Of a stretch of 64,000 nucleotides of DNA, positions 1-10,662 are shown piece after piece. Made by a program: the position numbers and the translations under genes. The first letter of the stretch is position 1. Each line of letters opens with the position of its first letter. The notes beneath the pieces are model-generated. The model searched no databases, was not told the origin of the DNA, and was given only the letters and a program-made list of their open reading frames with translations. The stretch lies in contig OY752140.1 of assembly GCA_963573315.1 (NCBI GenBank), positions 4,030,001 through 4,094,000 on the forward strand, in the 5' to 3' direction. This stretch comes from Entomortierella parvispora (Eukaryota; Mortierellomycota; Mortierellomycetes; Mortierellales; Mortierellaceae).

Positions 1-475
1 TCTGATTTCTGAAGAACGAGGAGCCGTGGGAGGAGAAGGTGCTCCAGGGATTGAGGACTCTGCAAAGACTAAACCCGACTGTGAGGTCGGATCCACCAAC
101 AAGTCTGCCCACGTCGGTCGCAACAGCCCAAGCGAGTTGTGCCTGTGCTGGATATGATCTGACAGATCGCGTCAACTTTGCAATGTAAGCAGATAGTTAC
201 TCTTGAGATTGACGACCTTGGCACCTTGAAGAACTGTCAAGTCCATTCAATTGACACACTCGCTCTTCATTCGTGTCTCCCTTTTACCCTGCCCCGGCTC
301 TTCTCGTTCTTTTTTGCAATTAGTGTCGGAGGAGTTGTTCGTCCAAGTCGAAACCAACATCTGATTTCACGGCCGAGGGTTTCTGGCTGACATTCGTTCC
401 TGGAGTACCCATTTTCCTCAGCTTGGTTCACGGAGTCCAAACAGCCTGCCACTACCTCAACACCTGATTTGACAG

Positions 476-933
476 CCCCTCCCAGTCCGCGCCTGTGTCT
501 CCTACCCAGCCTGAGGCAATGACATATAGTAGTGGAGGTGGTATATTTAGTGGTGGTTTGGCAGGTGTTTCGCCTTTCTTTGAGGGATTGTTTGGAGTAC
601 ATTCCGACAAGCCCGCAATACCAAACCTGGCCCCCGTGTCTATGCCCGCAGCGGGTCCGGTGAGGGAAGCTAATTCTCTTTCGATGCCCATCGTGGTCAA
701 GAAACCTGAACCGGCTCAGGCTACGGGCTGATTTTTTATCTGGTTCCCTCATTTGTAGGCCGAGACGGACGATCAGGACCATTTCGACGGAGAAATCGCC
801 CAGTATGGGCAGGGGGACTCAAGGATCTTAAAGTCGCAATAGCCGGATTGCCAGGATCACGCGTGTCCAACAAAAGCGCCAGGCCGCTATAGACCAGAAG
901 GTGTGGGATCGAGCACAGAAAAATGATCTATAG
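476..933 (+). CDS. 3' end of an unidentified multi-exon gene (partial)
   Basis: Three terminal exons fit splice consensus and one reading frame: 476-659, 759-802 and 855-933 (stop TAG 931-933). Intron 660-758 starts GTGAGG and ends TTTGTAG with a CTGAT-like branch site. Intron 803-854 is 52 bp and ends TTGCCAG. The joined tail is Gly/Pro-rich, then acidic (AETDDQDHFDGEIAQ), then a charged helix ending VWDRAQKNDL. The first 157 bases are open in frame 2 and probably hold an earlier exon, but the junctions there are not clear. I do not recognise the family. The two intron calls are fairly secure because they restore one frame through three in-frame stops; the function is unknown and the start lies outside the window. 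Confidence 0.45.
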
Positions 934-1053
934 ACACATTTCACGAATTCCCCACGAGTATACCTCAATTGATCCAAAGTGGTGTCTATTGTTTATTGTT
1001 ATTGTTATTCCATTAATGCCCTCAAGGAAGGCAAAAGCTAGAGTGGAGGATGA

Positions 1054-1068
1054 GGGGGGGGGGGGGGG
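1054..1068. repeat. 15-base G homopolymer
   Basis: An uninterrupted run of 15 G sits between the convergent ends of the upstream unidentified gene and the complex I subunit gene. It is non-coding. Its length is the sort that varies between isolates or is miscounted in assembly. Confidence 0.9.
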
Positions 1069-1146
1069 TGTATATCGTTTTCAAATGCGATGGCGTTGTT
1101 CCTGATTCTTGGTGTATGGTTGTATATTCCGGTAGGCATTACCGCA

Positions 1147-1989
1147 TTACTCGTCCTTCTTCTTGTACTCGACAGTCTCACCGCGAGCCTCCATCCTGGC
1201 CTTGGCCTCTCTGTAAGCCCAGGTGTGGACGTTGGTATCAGGCTTGTAGTAGACCAAGACACCACCAAACGCCATGGCGCCGAAGAATCCGTAGAAAAAG
1301 AGGTTCTCCCAGTCCTCCTTGACGCGCTTGGTGCCGGCAGGGAGGGGCTAATATCATGTGCAATAAAGGAGAAAACGAGCCATTAATCACACTGTTGAAG
1401 GGATCCCTTTCTTCTCGTCAATGGCCACTGTTTTCCTGCGTCTCCCACTTTAGGTGGTGACGGAGAATCGCTCCTAGCTCCTAATTTTCCGTGAACAACT
1501 CGCGATCTCCCTGTTTCTATCAGGAAACACCCGATGTCTGTAGGATCCATGCAGATCGCCTTCTAGTTTTCAGTTGTTTCATGGTCCCGGTAAAGGCCCC
1601 CGAGTCCAAAGCAAGCCTCGTTTTCCGGTCCCCAAGACTGGAGACCAAACGAGAAGCCACCGATGGAATCAATTCAGGGACGAGCCCGATTCATCCTGTC
1701 CATACTGTCCTGATTCCAAGTAGTAAATTGCCTCCTACTTGAGCAGCGCCGAATCCACCTTCATCCATGCTAGTCCGTGTCCACGTCCGATCCGTGGTGT
1801 CTTCCCAGTGAACGTCTGCTCCTTGGTGAATTTTCTTTTTGATGAGTAGTGGCAATGTACCTTCTCGCCGAAGAGGTATCCGGTAGGCTGGTTGTAACCC
1901 TCGGCATGTCCACCGCCGCGACGGAGCTGCATGGCAGCGGTGCGGAAGGGCGTGCGGGCAAAGGAGCGGATCATGACACTGCTGGACAT
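1147..1989 (-). CDS. NDUFB11: NADH:ubiquinone oxidoreductase ESSS/NDUFB11-type subunit
   Basis: Accessory single-span subunit of the membrane arm of mitochondrial complex I. There are two exons, 1989-1861 and 1347-1147, joined in phase 0 by a 513-bp intron (donor GTACAT, acceptor TTAG), giving 109 residues. The N-terminus (MSSSVMIRSFARTPFR...) is Arg/Ser-rich and lacks acids, as in a mitochondrial presequence. The family signature follows across the splice: GYLFGEK then PLPAGTKRVKEDWENLFFYG, then a hydrophobic span (FFGAMAFGGVLVYY) and a charged tail ending KKKDE. Length and order match the ESSS family. The intron is long for this window. The ATG chosen is the first in frame before the presequence; the upstream longer reading frame lacks a credible context. 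Confidence 0.9.
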
Positions 1990-2387
1990 GGTGCAAAGAA
2001 ATGTGTTGATGGTGATGATGCAGATGTCAGTCGGAGGTCTCTTGTCTTTTGAGGGACATGATCGTCTTCTCCTCCGGTCCGGAAATTCAAAGGCTGAAAA
2101 TACCGTGACGTAGTAATTGCGCGCCGATTGTGCTGTCGCGTCCGACAAAAAGACACCATGGTCCTTCCTTTTGAGAATACGATTGACGAGAACCCCAGCC
2201 TTCAGCTACGAACACCTCAGATCCCAGAACTACTTTGTTGAATAAACACAGGACATTGTTTTGACAATATTATTTTGTCCGTTAATATCATGAATATTTT
2301 CATTTAATATTATCAAGCCCTCATAAAACCAACGAAGTGGTGAATGGAAACGAAGAAATGTTGCCTCCCAAGACTCCCTGAAACTTG
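1990..2387. other. Intergenic: NDUFB11 upstream region and 3' end of the exonuclease-like gene
   Basis: No gene seen. An AT-rich stretch at about 2235-2330 lies just past the stop of the minus-strand exonuclease-like gene and is the likely polyadenylation region. The part next to 1990 should carry the NDUFB11 promoter; no clear TATA box. Confidence 0.5.
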
Positions 2388-4051
2388 CTATTGATTTGAT
2401 ACTTGAACAGTAGACGGTTTGGAAATAGTCAACAAAGCCATTAAACCCTTTCTGAACTTGGACTCAACCTCGTAGAATCTGCCCTGTTGCACGATCACCT
2501 TTCGATTCAGGAGTCGGATCAAAAAATTGGTCAAAACCTCGCTGACTGCTAGTGTTGTGCTCGTTTCCAAAGGTGTCACATCTATCAAAGTAGGATATTG
2601 GCTAGCTGCTGCTGTCGTAGACGAACGTTGATTTCTGCTGCTGGTGTTCATTGGATTTCGTTTCCTCGGCACTGATTGCATGTAATAGTCCACCAAGTCC
2701 TTGAGCACAAGAGGTCGATCCCATAGATGTGAAAACTCCAAAAACATGCGCAAGTCGTATAAATCTTGATCTCCGCCGTCCTCCATCGTGGTGGTGGTTA
2801 CGCCTGTTTGGGTCATTGCACTCGGGTCTAGGGTGGGATGGTTGAAAAAAGATGCGGCCAGCCTAATTCCTTCGACGGTTCGCAAAGTGTGCATGACCTT
2901 TGGGATCATGACCTTGTCGCTGTTGGCAACATTTTTCGTGGGGTCGCCACCGCGATCTTTTTCACGTTTCGAAACGATGATCTTTCCCTCGCGGATCAGG
3001 CCTCCGACATGCCGTCTTGCAAACTGTTCTCGTTGAGAAGGTCCTTTATATAGCCTTTTAAACCGCGGGTAGTGTGCTGCTACCAACAATACCATTATTC
3101 TCATAGAGATTGCCTAAAATCAGGAATGGAGCAGGTATTGCAAGGGGCAAGTCGCAGATTGGCGAGTAGTCAGAAAAGTGATTGACGAATTAGATAGAAC
3201 TACACGCTGATTGGGATGATAGATACCTTTCCTATACCACAGGTATCTGACTTTGCCAAGAATAGGAGAATATCAGCTGTCATTTCCTCCTTGGACATAG
3301 GAGGAAGTTTTTCCGAAGGCGCGAGCTCTGATTTTACAATCCCTGAGGTCATGTTCTCGTAGATTGCTAGTCCCCCGAATGCATCCTTGGCTGCATACCA
3401 GATCCAACGCTCCAGTAACACCTCCTTGTCCCAATTCCAGCTAAGAGCCTTCTTTGTCTTGATGACCTCACGACCAGGACGGCCATATATTGCATCGAGA
3501 GCCTCCAGCGACCTTCTGGGAATGTTTCTTTCGGCCGCCATCTCAGACAGTTCTACGAGACCTTGACAATAAACGCCGTAATCCTTGCGGAGATACTCTG
3601 AATCGCCGTCAGTGCCGACACCGCACATTAACTGATTCGGATTCTCCAGGAAGACTCTCAGTCTCGGCGGAAAGTGCATTGTCTGTTTCTGCTTTAGGCT
3701 CATGATGCTGTAGATTTGAAAAAGCAGGCAGACATCCTGGGTAGCCAGCTGGATCAACGAGACCTCTTGTCGCCCTCGCTGCTTTGTCACGAAATTGGAT
3801 GTTGTCTCCGTACCAAACCCCACAGGCCCTGGCGAGCCTTTTGTTGACAGGTAGAACTCTGTAAATATTTCCATCATCGACTCTGCTTCATCATATGTCG
3901 ATGCCAAGAAGACGGGTGGCAACTCGTAGACTCGACGGATCCGTGCCTGTCTCATGGTATCACAGAGAAGCTGTACAAGAGGACTGATGTGTTCTTGTCC
4001 ATTTACAGGACTTGGAGGCTGCTTAGGGGTCTTCAAAGCTGCTTTGGCCAT
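2388..4051 (-). CDS. 3'-5' exonuclease-fold (WRN/DnaQ-like, DEDDy) protein, probably catalytically impaired
   Basis: Exons 4051-3227 and 3113-2388 joined in phase 0 (AAG|GTATCT ... TTTTAG|GCA) give 516 residues. Residues about 45-240 carry the RNase D/WRN exonuclease fold: motif I VGFGTET, motif II GVGTDGDSEYLRKDYGV and motif III YAAKDAFGGLAIY. In active DEDDy enzymes motif I reads D-x-E; here the Asp is Gly (codon GGT) while the Glu, the motif II Asp and the motif III Tyr/Asp are kept. Metal binding is therefore doubtful, though a one-base change (GAT to GGT) could be an error. The C-terminal 240 residues hold a charged linker (KREKDRGGDPTKN), a Ser/Thr-rich stretch and a helical end; I do not recognise a domain there. 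Exonuclease-fold membership is clear; activity and role are unknown. Confidence 0.75.
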
Positions 4052-4514
4052 TATTGATTGCTTGGAAGGATAGGTGTCTGGTGTTTGGGCTGGTGGGGAC
4101 TCGGGGGATATAGAAGATCCTGGAGGCGGAAATGAAGGAGATACTGAGCAGGAGCTGACACTTGGAGTTCGTGGGAACAGCTGTGGGACGGCTTTGAGTT
4201 GATGTTTTGGGCCAGTTGGTTGAGAGAGCTGAAGCTGGTGATAAGCGTTGTCAGCTTAAGGTCATGAGAAGAGTATGGGTGTAAACGAAAATGAGATGAA
4301 ATGAACGAGTGAATGTCAGAATCAAAGAATTATTGAGAAAGAAGCGCGTTGCCAGTTTGCCACCAACTGGCAACAATCAAGGTTTCCACGTGATCACCAG
4401 CTGTCAATTCATTTTGGCATGCATTCATTGCTTCCTTCGCCCAACCCCTCTTCGCCATACCCCCTACTTTCTCCCATCCTCCTTTATTTCTCTCCATTGG
4501 CCCCGCCCTTTGCC
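4052..4514. other. Divergent promoter region
   Basis: About 460 bp between two divergently transcribed genes. The last 90 bases before 4515 are pyrimidine-rich (CCT/CTCC tracts), typical of the 5' UTRs in this window. No discrete site is recognised. Confidence 0.5.
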
Positions 4515-5870
4515 ATGACTGTAGACGACAGTGAAATGCAACGGCTGTGGAAGCTCACCAATGAGTTGACAGCCCAGCTCGTCTTCAACAGGAATGCAAC
4601 GCTCGAACTAAAGCAGCAGCTAGCAGAACTTCAGACAAGGACTCCTCAAGGGCTAGCACCCGTTCTCGGAGCGAATGGAAACGTACAAGGCAAGTCAATG
4701 GAGAAAACAGCGGTTAAAATTGAGTCTCAACGCGCCCAGACTAACTTGCATTCTGCTTTGCGGGCTGAGCATGCAGATTATCGACTGAGGATAGAGAATG
4801 AACGGCTTCAGGAGGAAAACAACCAGTTGCATGAACAAGTGCGAGAATACGAACGCTGGATGGAGTACATAATGTCAAAGTTCCGACTCCAGAATGTACA
4901 TCGTGAACTAGACCAGTCGCTTTTTTTATATGACATTGTCTATGTGAAAATCAACGCTGACAATACCTATCGCTCTTCTGATAGTTTGCCATTGCACAGA
5001 CAAGGAAAGAATCGATGCAAGAAGCCAGGAAGATGGCTGAACAAGGAGGGGTAAGAGCTTTCGAACTATTTTTATGTTTTTTCAAGTCTATCGCGAAAAT
5101 GGACGTTGACACCTTCCCGTCTAAACTAGGAGGCGGTAGTACGACTCCAGGAAGAGAATGTGGCACTGAAGGCTCGATTGGTTGATCTCGGAGCTGTTGC
5201 ACGTCGAGTCATGCACGAGGAATACTACAGCACAGAGACTCTAATCGAGTCACTTGAATCCGAGAATCGAAACCTGAGAGAGATGCTTGGAGTCGCCGAG
5301 ATATCAGATGAAGTAGGACCTCATGCTGGCAACATGGAACGCCATATCGATAACAGAGTCTCACTCCCAAGCACCGATCATGGGTCACCTGTAGCTTCAA
5401 GCGAGAGTGAGCCCGATCAATCTGGATCGTCTCTTCAGGAACTTGGCCGTTACTCTGGACGTGGACAAAAACTGGCGACCCTGGAAATCCAAAGAAGTCA
5501 GAGTCGAGATATAGCTGGCTCGCAACTGGTCCTTCCTCCTAAGGCGTTAACAGTCGAGACAGGAGCGCGGATAGGACCACTAACTGTGTCAGGAGCGGGA
5601 GCACTTTCATCAAGGTCTCCTATATCCCCTCGATCCGTTTCTTCTCCCACTTCCCCTTCATGGTCGTCGTCCACGAGTGCATCCAGCTCCTTGCTGTCCT
5701 CGCCTACGCGCATGGATCCGTCTATCATGCGGTTCAAGACCATGTCCCCACCCCTGGAAGACACGGAAGTTCGCGCGCAGGGCGAGTTTGGGCCTAGCTC
5801 GGGTCACCAGAGCATGGCCCGGCTTGGCAGCCGCCTTGGGTCGTCCCCTTCAGCACCGCGCGAAATCTAG
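4515..5870 (+). CDS. SIKE/FGFR1OP2-family coiled-coil protein (STRIPAK-associated)
   Basis: Exons 4515-4895, 5000-5050 (51 bp micro-exon) and 5130-5870, all phase 0, give 390 residues. Residues 1-205 are heptad-rich coiled coil. Two blocks match the animal SIKE1/FGFR1OP2 family: an EENxxLxxxxxEYERWMEYIMSKFR block (animal LEEHQSALELIMSKYREQ) and a later SLESENRNLREMLGV block (animal QENKGLREIL). The C-terminal half (about 215-390) is Ser/Pro-rich and probably disordered, with many SP sites. In animals and fission yeast this family works within STRIPAK-type phosphatase complexes that control Hippo/septation signalling; that role here is inferred from family. An upstream in-frame ATG at 4419 would add a Pro-rich leader; 4515 is preferred because the coiled coil starts soon after and the upstream bases look like 5' UTR. 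Confidence 0.72.
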
Positions 5871-6104
5871 CAGCGCTGAAGGCAGGCGCGTGTCAACCAG
5901 CAGAGGCACGGGCGTCATTTTTGTATTTTGGGTTCCGCTTCGCAGTGGCTGCAACATACCTGTTGGCTGGATGGCTGGCCTCAGGGCCTGCTTGTCTTTT
6001 AGTGATTCCTCCCTCTCTGCTCTACATTCATCCGTAATCATTCTCCCTCCTTTTCCTCATTCTCACTCTCATTCTCATAAAAAAGTATACCCTTCCCTTC
6101 CAGA

Positions 6105-8084
6105 ATGACCCCTGCACCCATTCTGGTCATCCACCACAAGGCCTCGCTGTCCGTTGGTGGAATCGTGCGCTATCGAATTAAGGTCTTGCCCTCTCAAGTG
6201 GAATCGATCGAGTCTTTGCAGTTTCGTATCCGCAACAGCTCTCCGGTCTATCGCAATATCGCCCTCAGCTCTGGACCATGGAAACTCTCTGTAGCGCTGG
6301 TTCGCAATCCTGACAAGACTCCCTCCGTTCCCGAGTTGGTGCCTTCGATAGGCTGTGCCCAGGTGTGCCGATTGGATGCCAAAGTTGACAAGGACACAAA
6401 TGACGAAGGCTCGAACGAGTGGGAGCTCGAGGTCCTGTCCGAGATGATCCTCCAGTGCAACTGGATCGATTTTAAAGTTGAGGTCTTTGCCGTACTTCGT
6501 GATGGTATCGAGGCACCAACGACAGTGCCGGCCACGTCCCCTGGTGGAGGAACAGACGGAGGAGCCGACAATCAGGTGCAACCCCAAGTTCTGCAACCGC
6601 AATTCGTCACCTGCCAATACAAAGACACAAAGTCGATTTGCGGTCCAAACGAGAAGGATGGGGACGATCTTCATTTGGTACTGCTGACCCATGGTGTTCA
6701 TGGATCGTGGCTCGACTTGCTCTATATTAAGGAACAAATTGATCTCCGCGCAGGACCCGATAGCAAAACAGTAACCTTCCTGACAGACACGAACCATGCA
6801 GGAACCGAGGAGGGCATTCAGATGGCGGGACAACGGGTTGCGCTTGATATTCTCGAGTTTACAGGTTTTTGCGACACGGAACAAGGAAAGCATCTTCGCC
6901 GGCAAAGTTCATCACAAGGCAGTGCAAAGACGAACCCTCTCTCAACAGACTCCTTAACCACCGCATCTTTAGAATCAACAAAAAAGGAAAACCGGAAATC
7001 ATCTGGATTATTCCCGCGCGGCTTTGCCAGGGTTTCGATCTTAGGTCATTCTCTCGGAGGATTGCTAAATATTTACGCGCTGGGCTATATTGAAGAAGTG
7101 ACCAAGGGCGAGTTCTTTAAAACTATCCAACCGGTTCATTTCATCACTATGGCTTCACCTTTGCTCGGAGTAGGGTTTGAGCACCCTTGGGTCTTCGGAT
7201 ACGCTTTGTCGGCTGGATGTATTGGGCAGACAGGGAAGGATCTGGCTTTGCAGGACAGGTCAAAACATGCCGGATACTTACCACCATCGTCCTCGACCTC
7301 GCCAGCATCCACCGTGACGGCCTCCCATGCATCTCACGGTACGAATACGGCACCAACGGCCCGTGCCAAGGCAACACAGGACTGTGAGCTGGATAAGGGA
7401 CCAGAGCCGCTGCTGTTGGCCATGTCCCGACCGGGGTCTGTCTCCAACAAGGTCCTCACTCGGTTTGCAGACAGGACCTCGTATGCGAACATCGAGAATG
7501 ATATGGCTGTACGATTCAATACTTCGACCATGATGGGTATTCCCAGTTTTGATTTGGACCACTTCTTCTCACCTGGTGGTCAGGCCACCGCGCCTCGCAA
7601 GAACTTTTACTCTTCAGCGCTGACGAGCACTGTGGCCTTGTTATTCCCGAAGGTGCCTACCAAAGCCAAGTTTTTGAGTGTTCAGGACGCACCCTCACCT
7701 GTGATGATTGTCAGTCATGTGGATGCTGCGCCAGCAACGCCCGTGGCCGTTGCTTCGTCGACCACTGACAAGTCTCAGGGATCCATTCGTAGGTCAACCT
7801 CGAGGTCTTCCAAACTGTCGTCGCGGTCTTCGAAATCTGGATCAGCGCATTCAGCGCACAGTGCATCGTCGTCCTCTTCTTTGCCGAAAGACATTTCGCA
7901 CCTATCTCGGTCCGACTTGGCTCAATTGGTAGCGGACGGATACCATCATGATATGGATTGGACAAAGATTGGAGTTTTTATCGAGTCAGAGGCTCACGTC
8001 CAAATCATTGTCCGTCGCAAATGGTATAACCTGGATGGGTGGAAGTGTGTCCAAGACCTGGTAGAGCGTTTTGATTTCTCTTAA
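6105..8084 (+). CDS. Rog1/DUF676-type serine esterase/lipase
   Basis: Single exon, 659 residues. An N-terminal beta-rich domain (about 1-140) resembles the non-catalytic front domain of yeast Rog1-like proteins. The alpha/beta-hydrolase part opens with LHLVLLTHGVHGSW (about 195-210) and has the nucleophile elbow LGHSLGG with Ser at residue 316, then the typical FITMASPLLGV. Two low-complexity Ser/Thr/Ala insertions follow (about 395-430 and 545-600), and the C-terminus (DMDWTKIGVFIESEAHVQIIVRRK) is a conserved cap seen in this family. Yeast members (Rog1, Lpl1) act on membrane or lipid-droplet phospholipids and monoacylglycerol; substrate here is not known. Neighbours are unrelated. An AATAAA lies 52 bp after the stop. 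Confidence 0.85.
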   Translation: MTPAPILVIHHKASLSVGGIVRYRIKVLPSQVESIESLQFRIRNSSPVYRNIALSSGPWKLSVALVRNPDKTPSVPELVPSIGCAQVCRLDAKVDKDTNDEGSNEWELEVLSEMILQCNWIDFKVEVFAVLRDGIEAPTTVPATSPGGGTDGGADNQVQPQVLQPQFVTCQYKDTKSICGPNEKDGDDLHLVLLTHGVHGSWLDLLYIKEQIDLRAGPDSKTVTFLTDTNHAGTEEGIQMAGQRVALDILEFTGFCDTEQGKHLRRQSSSQGSAKTNPLSTDSLTTASLESTKKENRKSSGLFPRGFARVSILGHSLGGLLNIYALGYIEEVTKGEFFKTIQPVHFITMASPLLGVGFEHPWVFGYALSAGCIGQTGKDLALQDRSKHAGYLPPSSSTSPASTVTASHASHGTNTAPTARAKATQDCELDKGPEPLLLAMSRPGSVSNKVLTRFADRTSYANIENDMAVRFNTSTMMGIPSFDLDHFFSPGGQATAPRKNFYSSALTSTVALLFPKVPTKAKFLSVQDAPSPVMIVSHVDAAPATPVAVASSTTDKSQGSIRRSTSRSSKLSSRSSKSGSAHSAHSASSSSSLPKDISHLSRSDLAQLVADGYHHDMDWTKIGVFIESEAHVQIIVRRKWYNLDGWKCVQDLVERFDFS

Positions 8085-8135
8085 GGAGATGGAGAGAGAA
8101 TTTTGGATTATTTTTTTTATAAAAAAGATTGTTCT

Positions 8136-8141
8136 AATAAA
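8136..8141 (+). promoter_or_regulatory. Likely polyadenylation signal of the Rog1-like gene
   Basis: AATAAA 52 bp past the stop codon in an AT-rich stretch, just before the convergent ALG8 stop at 8184. The two 3' UTRs probably overlap. Confidence 0.55.
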
Positions 8142-8183
8142 ATGTCATAAAATATATCCAACAACTGGTGGTAGTGGTCCTTT

Positions 8184-10384
8184 TTAACGCGACTTCTTCT
8201 TTTTGTCAAGTGCAGCCTTGCTTGGGGAAAAGTACGAGGCCGAGTACAAGAGCCATCCATAGATAACACCGATGGCCGCATAGACCGAAGTGATCATCAG
8301 AGGCAAGAACGCCAAAGTCTCGAGGCCAAACAGAGCCTCGTGAACGACATTCACATACAGCTGTACGGGCACACACCCAAACAAGTAAAGGCGCTCCAAA
8401 ATCGTAAAGTATCGCAGCATGGATTTGCTAATGGCAGAGGAGGAGGGCGAAGCGTTGAACTGCTTGGGTATACATTGATCCAGTCCTGATCCCACGATAA
8501 CGAACCAAAGCACTGTGATCAACACCTTGATTGGGGTTTCTGTAAAGCACATGAATGGACAACCATGACAAACTTATCGTTAGACGTGGCTTCAACCTTT
8601 TCAAGCTGGGTTTTCTTGACAACTCTTGACATTTCATTCCATATTTTTCCCCCTTACCTTGGCGGTCGAAGAACAAGGGCCAGAGGCCGATATAGCCCGC
8701 CAAGCTCACAATCATGAAAGCGCGAACATCTCTTGGGGTCAGCACAGAGGAGCTGTTTCTCAGATCCGCCAGCGCTCCGGCGCCCGAATTTGGACTTGAG
8801 CCCATCTGATTCGCCAATGCCACCGTCATCGTCACCGTACACAACAAGATGGCCTTTTCATGGACATGCCAGCCGGCCAAGAAGGATGCAAACGCAGAAA
8901 GAACAATTGATCCAATGAATCGATCAAACGTGGGTTCACGGAATACGGCCAGAAATCCAGGGATCTGCAAGAGCAAAGTCAAGATCAGTGTATGTTGAGC
9001 TGTCACTGTGGGAAGGACTCCAAAAGCCGTGTCGCCAACCAGTCCGCGAGTTGTGGCCGCCAGGGCTGAAGGATCCAGAGAGAGGTTGAAGTATTGTCCA
9101 AGAAGAGGGAACTTTGAAACAAGGACGATCAGGACCCGATCCACAAAAGAATAAATCGCCCAAAAGTTGGCTGCCCAGTACGAATGGCAGAGACCGCGCT
9201 TAAAAGGGAAAAGTCTGCCTGCGAGCTCTGGGAGTTGGTTTAGGGCCACGAAGGGTCCCAGAGAGAGGGCGAAAACGGTGACCACGCTCAATCCGAGAGC
9301 CAAAAGGTGGAAGGGTCTGAACGCTGAGATCCATGATCGGGCTACGCAAGTATTAAAAGCAACAACGCGTCAGTTTCAGCGCGAGCGTCGGGGGGATCAA
9401 GACTGCCTTGCAAAAAGCTTCGCTACCTCGGATGCTGTTGCCAGCGTTCTCAAAGCAATAGGCCCGCAGAAGGAACGCAAAGTAAGGGAGGGAAATGTAA
9501 AGGAAGATGTGCTTGAAGTTCAACAGGGCTGCGAACAAGATACCGGATCTCAGGAGATTTCCCTAATCAAGATTTTCGTTATGATCCGTGTTAATCATGG
9601 TTAGATCTCTTTTTGAAAGCGGATCAAATTCAATGACTATTCTTTTTTCTTATATACCTGCTTCGCATCGACCAGCGAGTGAATCAAGATACCATAGAGG
9701 AAGCCATTGTACTGGAAATGCATATTGTCGACCATTATGAGTCCAGGGTTCAACATCAAGGACCAATTGAGGATCTTTTGCAACGGCCGGTTGCCCATGA
9801 CCTTAAGCAGACGCTGCAACGCCCAGAACAGGACAAGTTCTGTTACGATTACAGTTGTTCTTTGGAAATAGATTGTGGCCCAAGTGTCATAGTTCAAGTT
9901 GTCGACCTGGACAATCTTGGGATCAACCTTGGCTGCAAAGAAGGCAAGGAATTTTTCAAACCAGGCGAAAAAGGGGGGATAGTCCAGCGTCCATTCGCTT
10001 GTATTCTATGTCGTGAGATTGCATTGACGGTTGCGCTCTGCGTGAGTAAACAAAGACGCGTCTGTTGCCCGAGAACTGACGAGAGCGGGTGCTGGTCTTT
10101 ACCTCAATATACCATTTTGAGAGAGGCAGTGAGTGGGTGATGGCCAGCCAGTTGCGGTGGACCTCGAAATCTGTCGAGTGGCTAAGAAGAGAGGGACAGA
10201 CGGATCAGGGCAAGACCATGGGAAGCACAGGCAAGGTAAAGTAAAGCTGAAGGAAATGTGGAAGAAAGAAGGGCTTGACCGCTGGACAGCCAGGAACAAG
10301 AGCACGACGCAGGAAAGCAACTCACTAGGTGGGGAACAGCAGCACCTTGAGTGCGATGCTGATGACTAGCAGCGATGTCTGCAT
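8184..10384 (-). CDS. ALG8: Dolichyl-P-Glc:Glc1Man9GlcNAc2-PP-dolichol alpha-1,3-glucosyltransferase
   Basis: ER multi-span GT-C enzyme that adds the second glucose to the lipid-linked N-glycan precursor. Six exons: 10384-10326, 10181-10103, 10005-9658, 9562-9427, 9341-8658, 8539-8184; joined they give 553 residues, the usual ALG8 size. Recognised family blocks in order: luminal [50 protein letters not shown], then the ALG8-typical [20 protein letters not shown] and [11 protein letters not shown]6 differs in the LCHxYWAxNFWA block, so ALG8 is preferred. The protein ends in KKKKSR, a basic cytosolic tail. The start Met ([19 protein letters not shown]) opens the first membrane span. The gene is divergent from DAD3 with 278 bp between start codons. 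Confidence 0.93.
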
Positions 10385-10662
10385 GCCTCGTCAGTGGTAT
10401 AGGATGTGATGAAAGTGGTAGTGATGGATGAGATGGGATGAGATGGACCGACTGAACGACTGAACGAACACAAACTCCGAGATGATGCAAAAAAAAGGGC
10501 GATCGCGCTCATACGTGCATGTTGTGGCTTGTTGCATGCATTTGATCTTTCTGTCTTTTTGGCCTTCTCTCGCCTTTCCTCTCTTTCCCCCTTCAACACG
10601 CATTCCAGGAACAGGACGAGACTCGGTCAAGACGACCATTCCGCATCCACATCCACACAGTC

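Noticed and set aside
267-782. 171-residue minus-strand frame
   Set aside because: No motif; it covers plus-strand exons and introns that fit splice rules.
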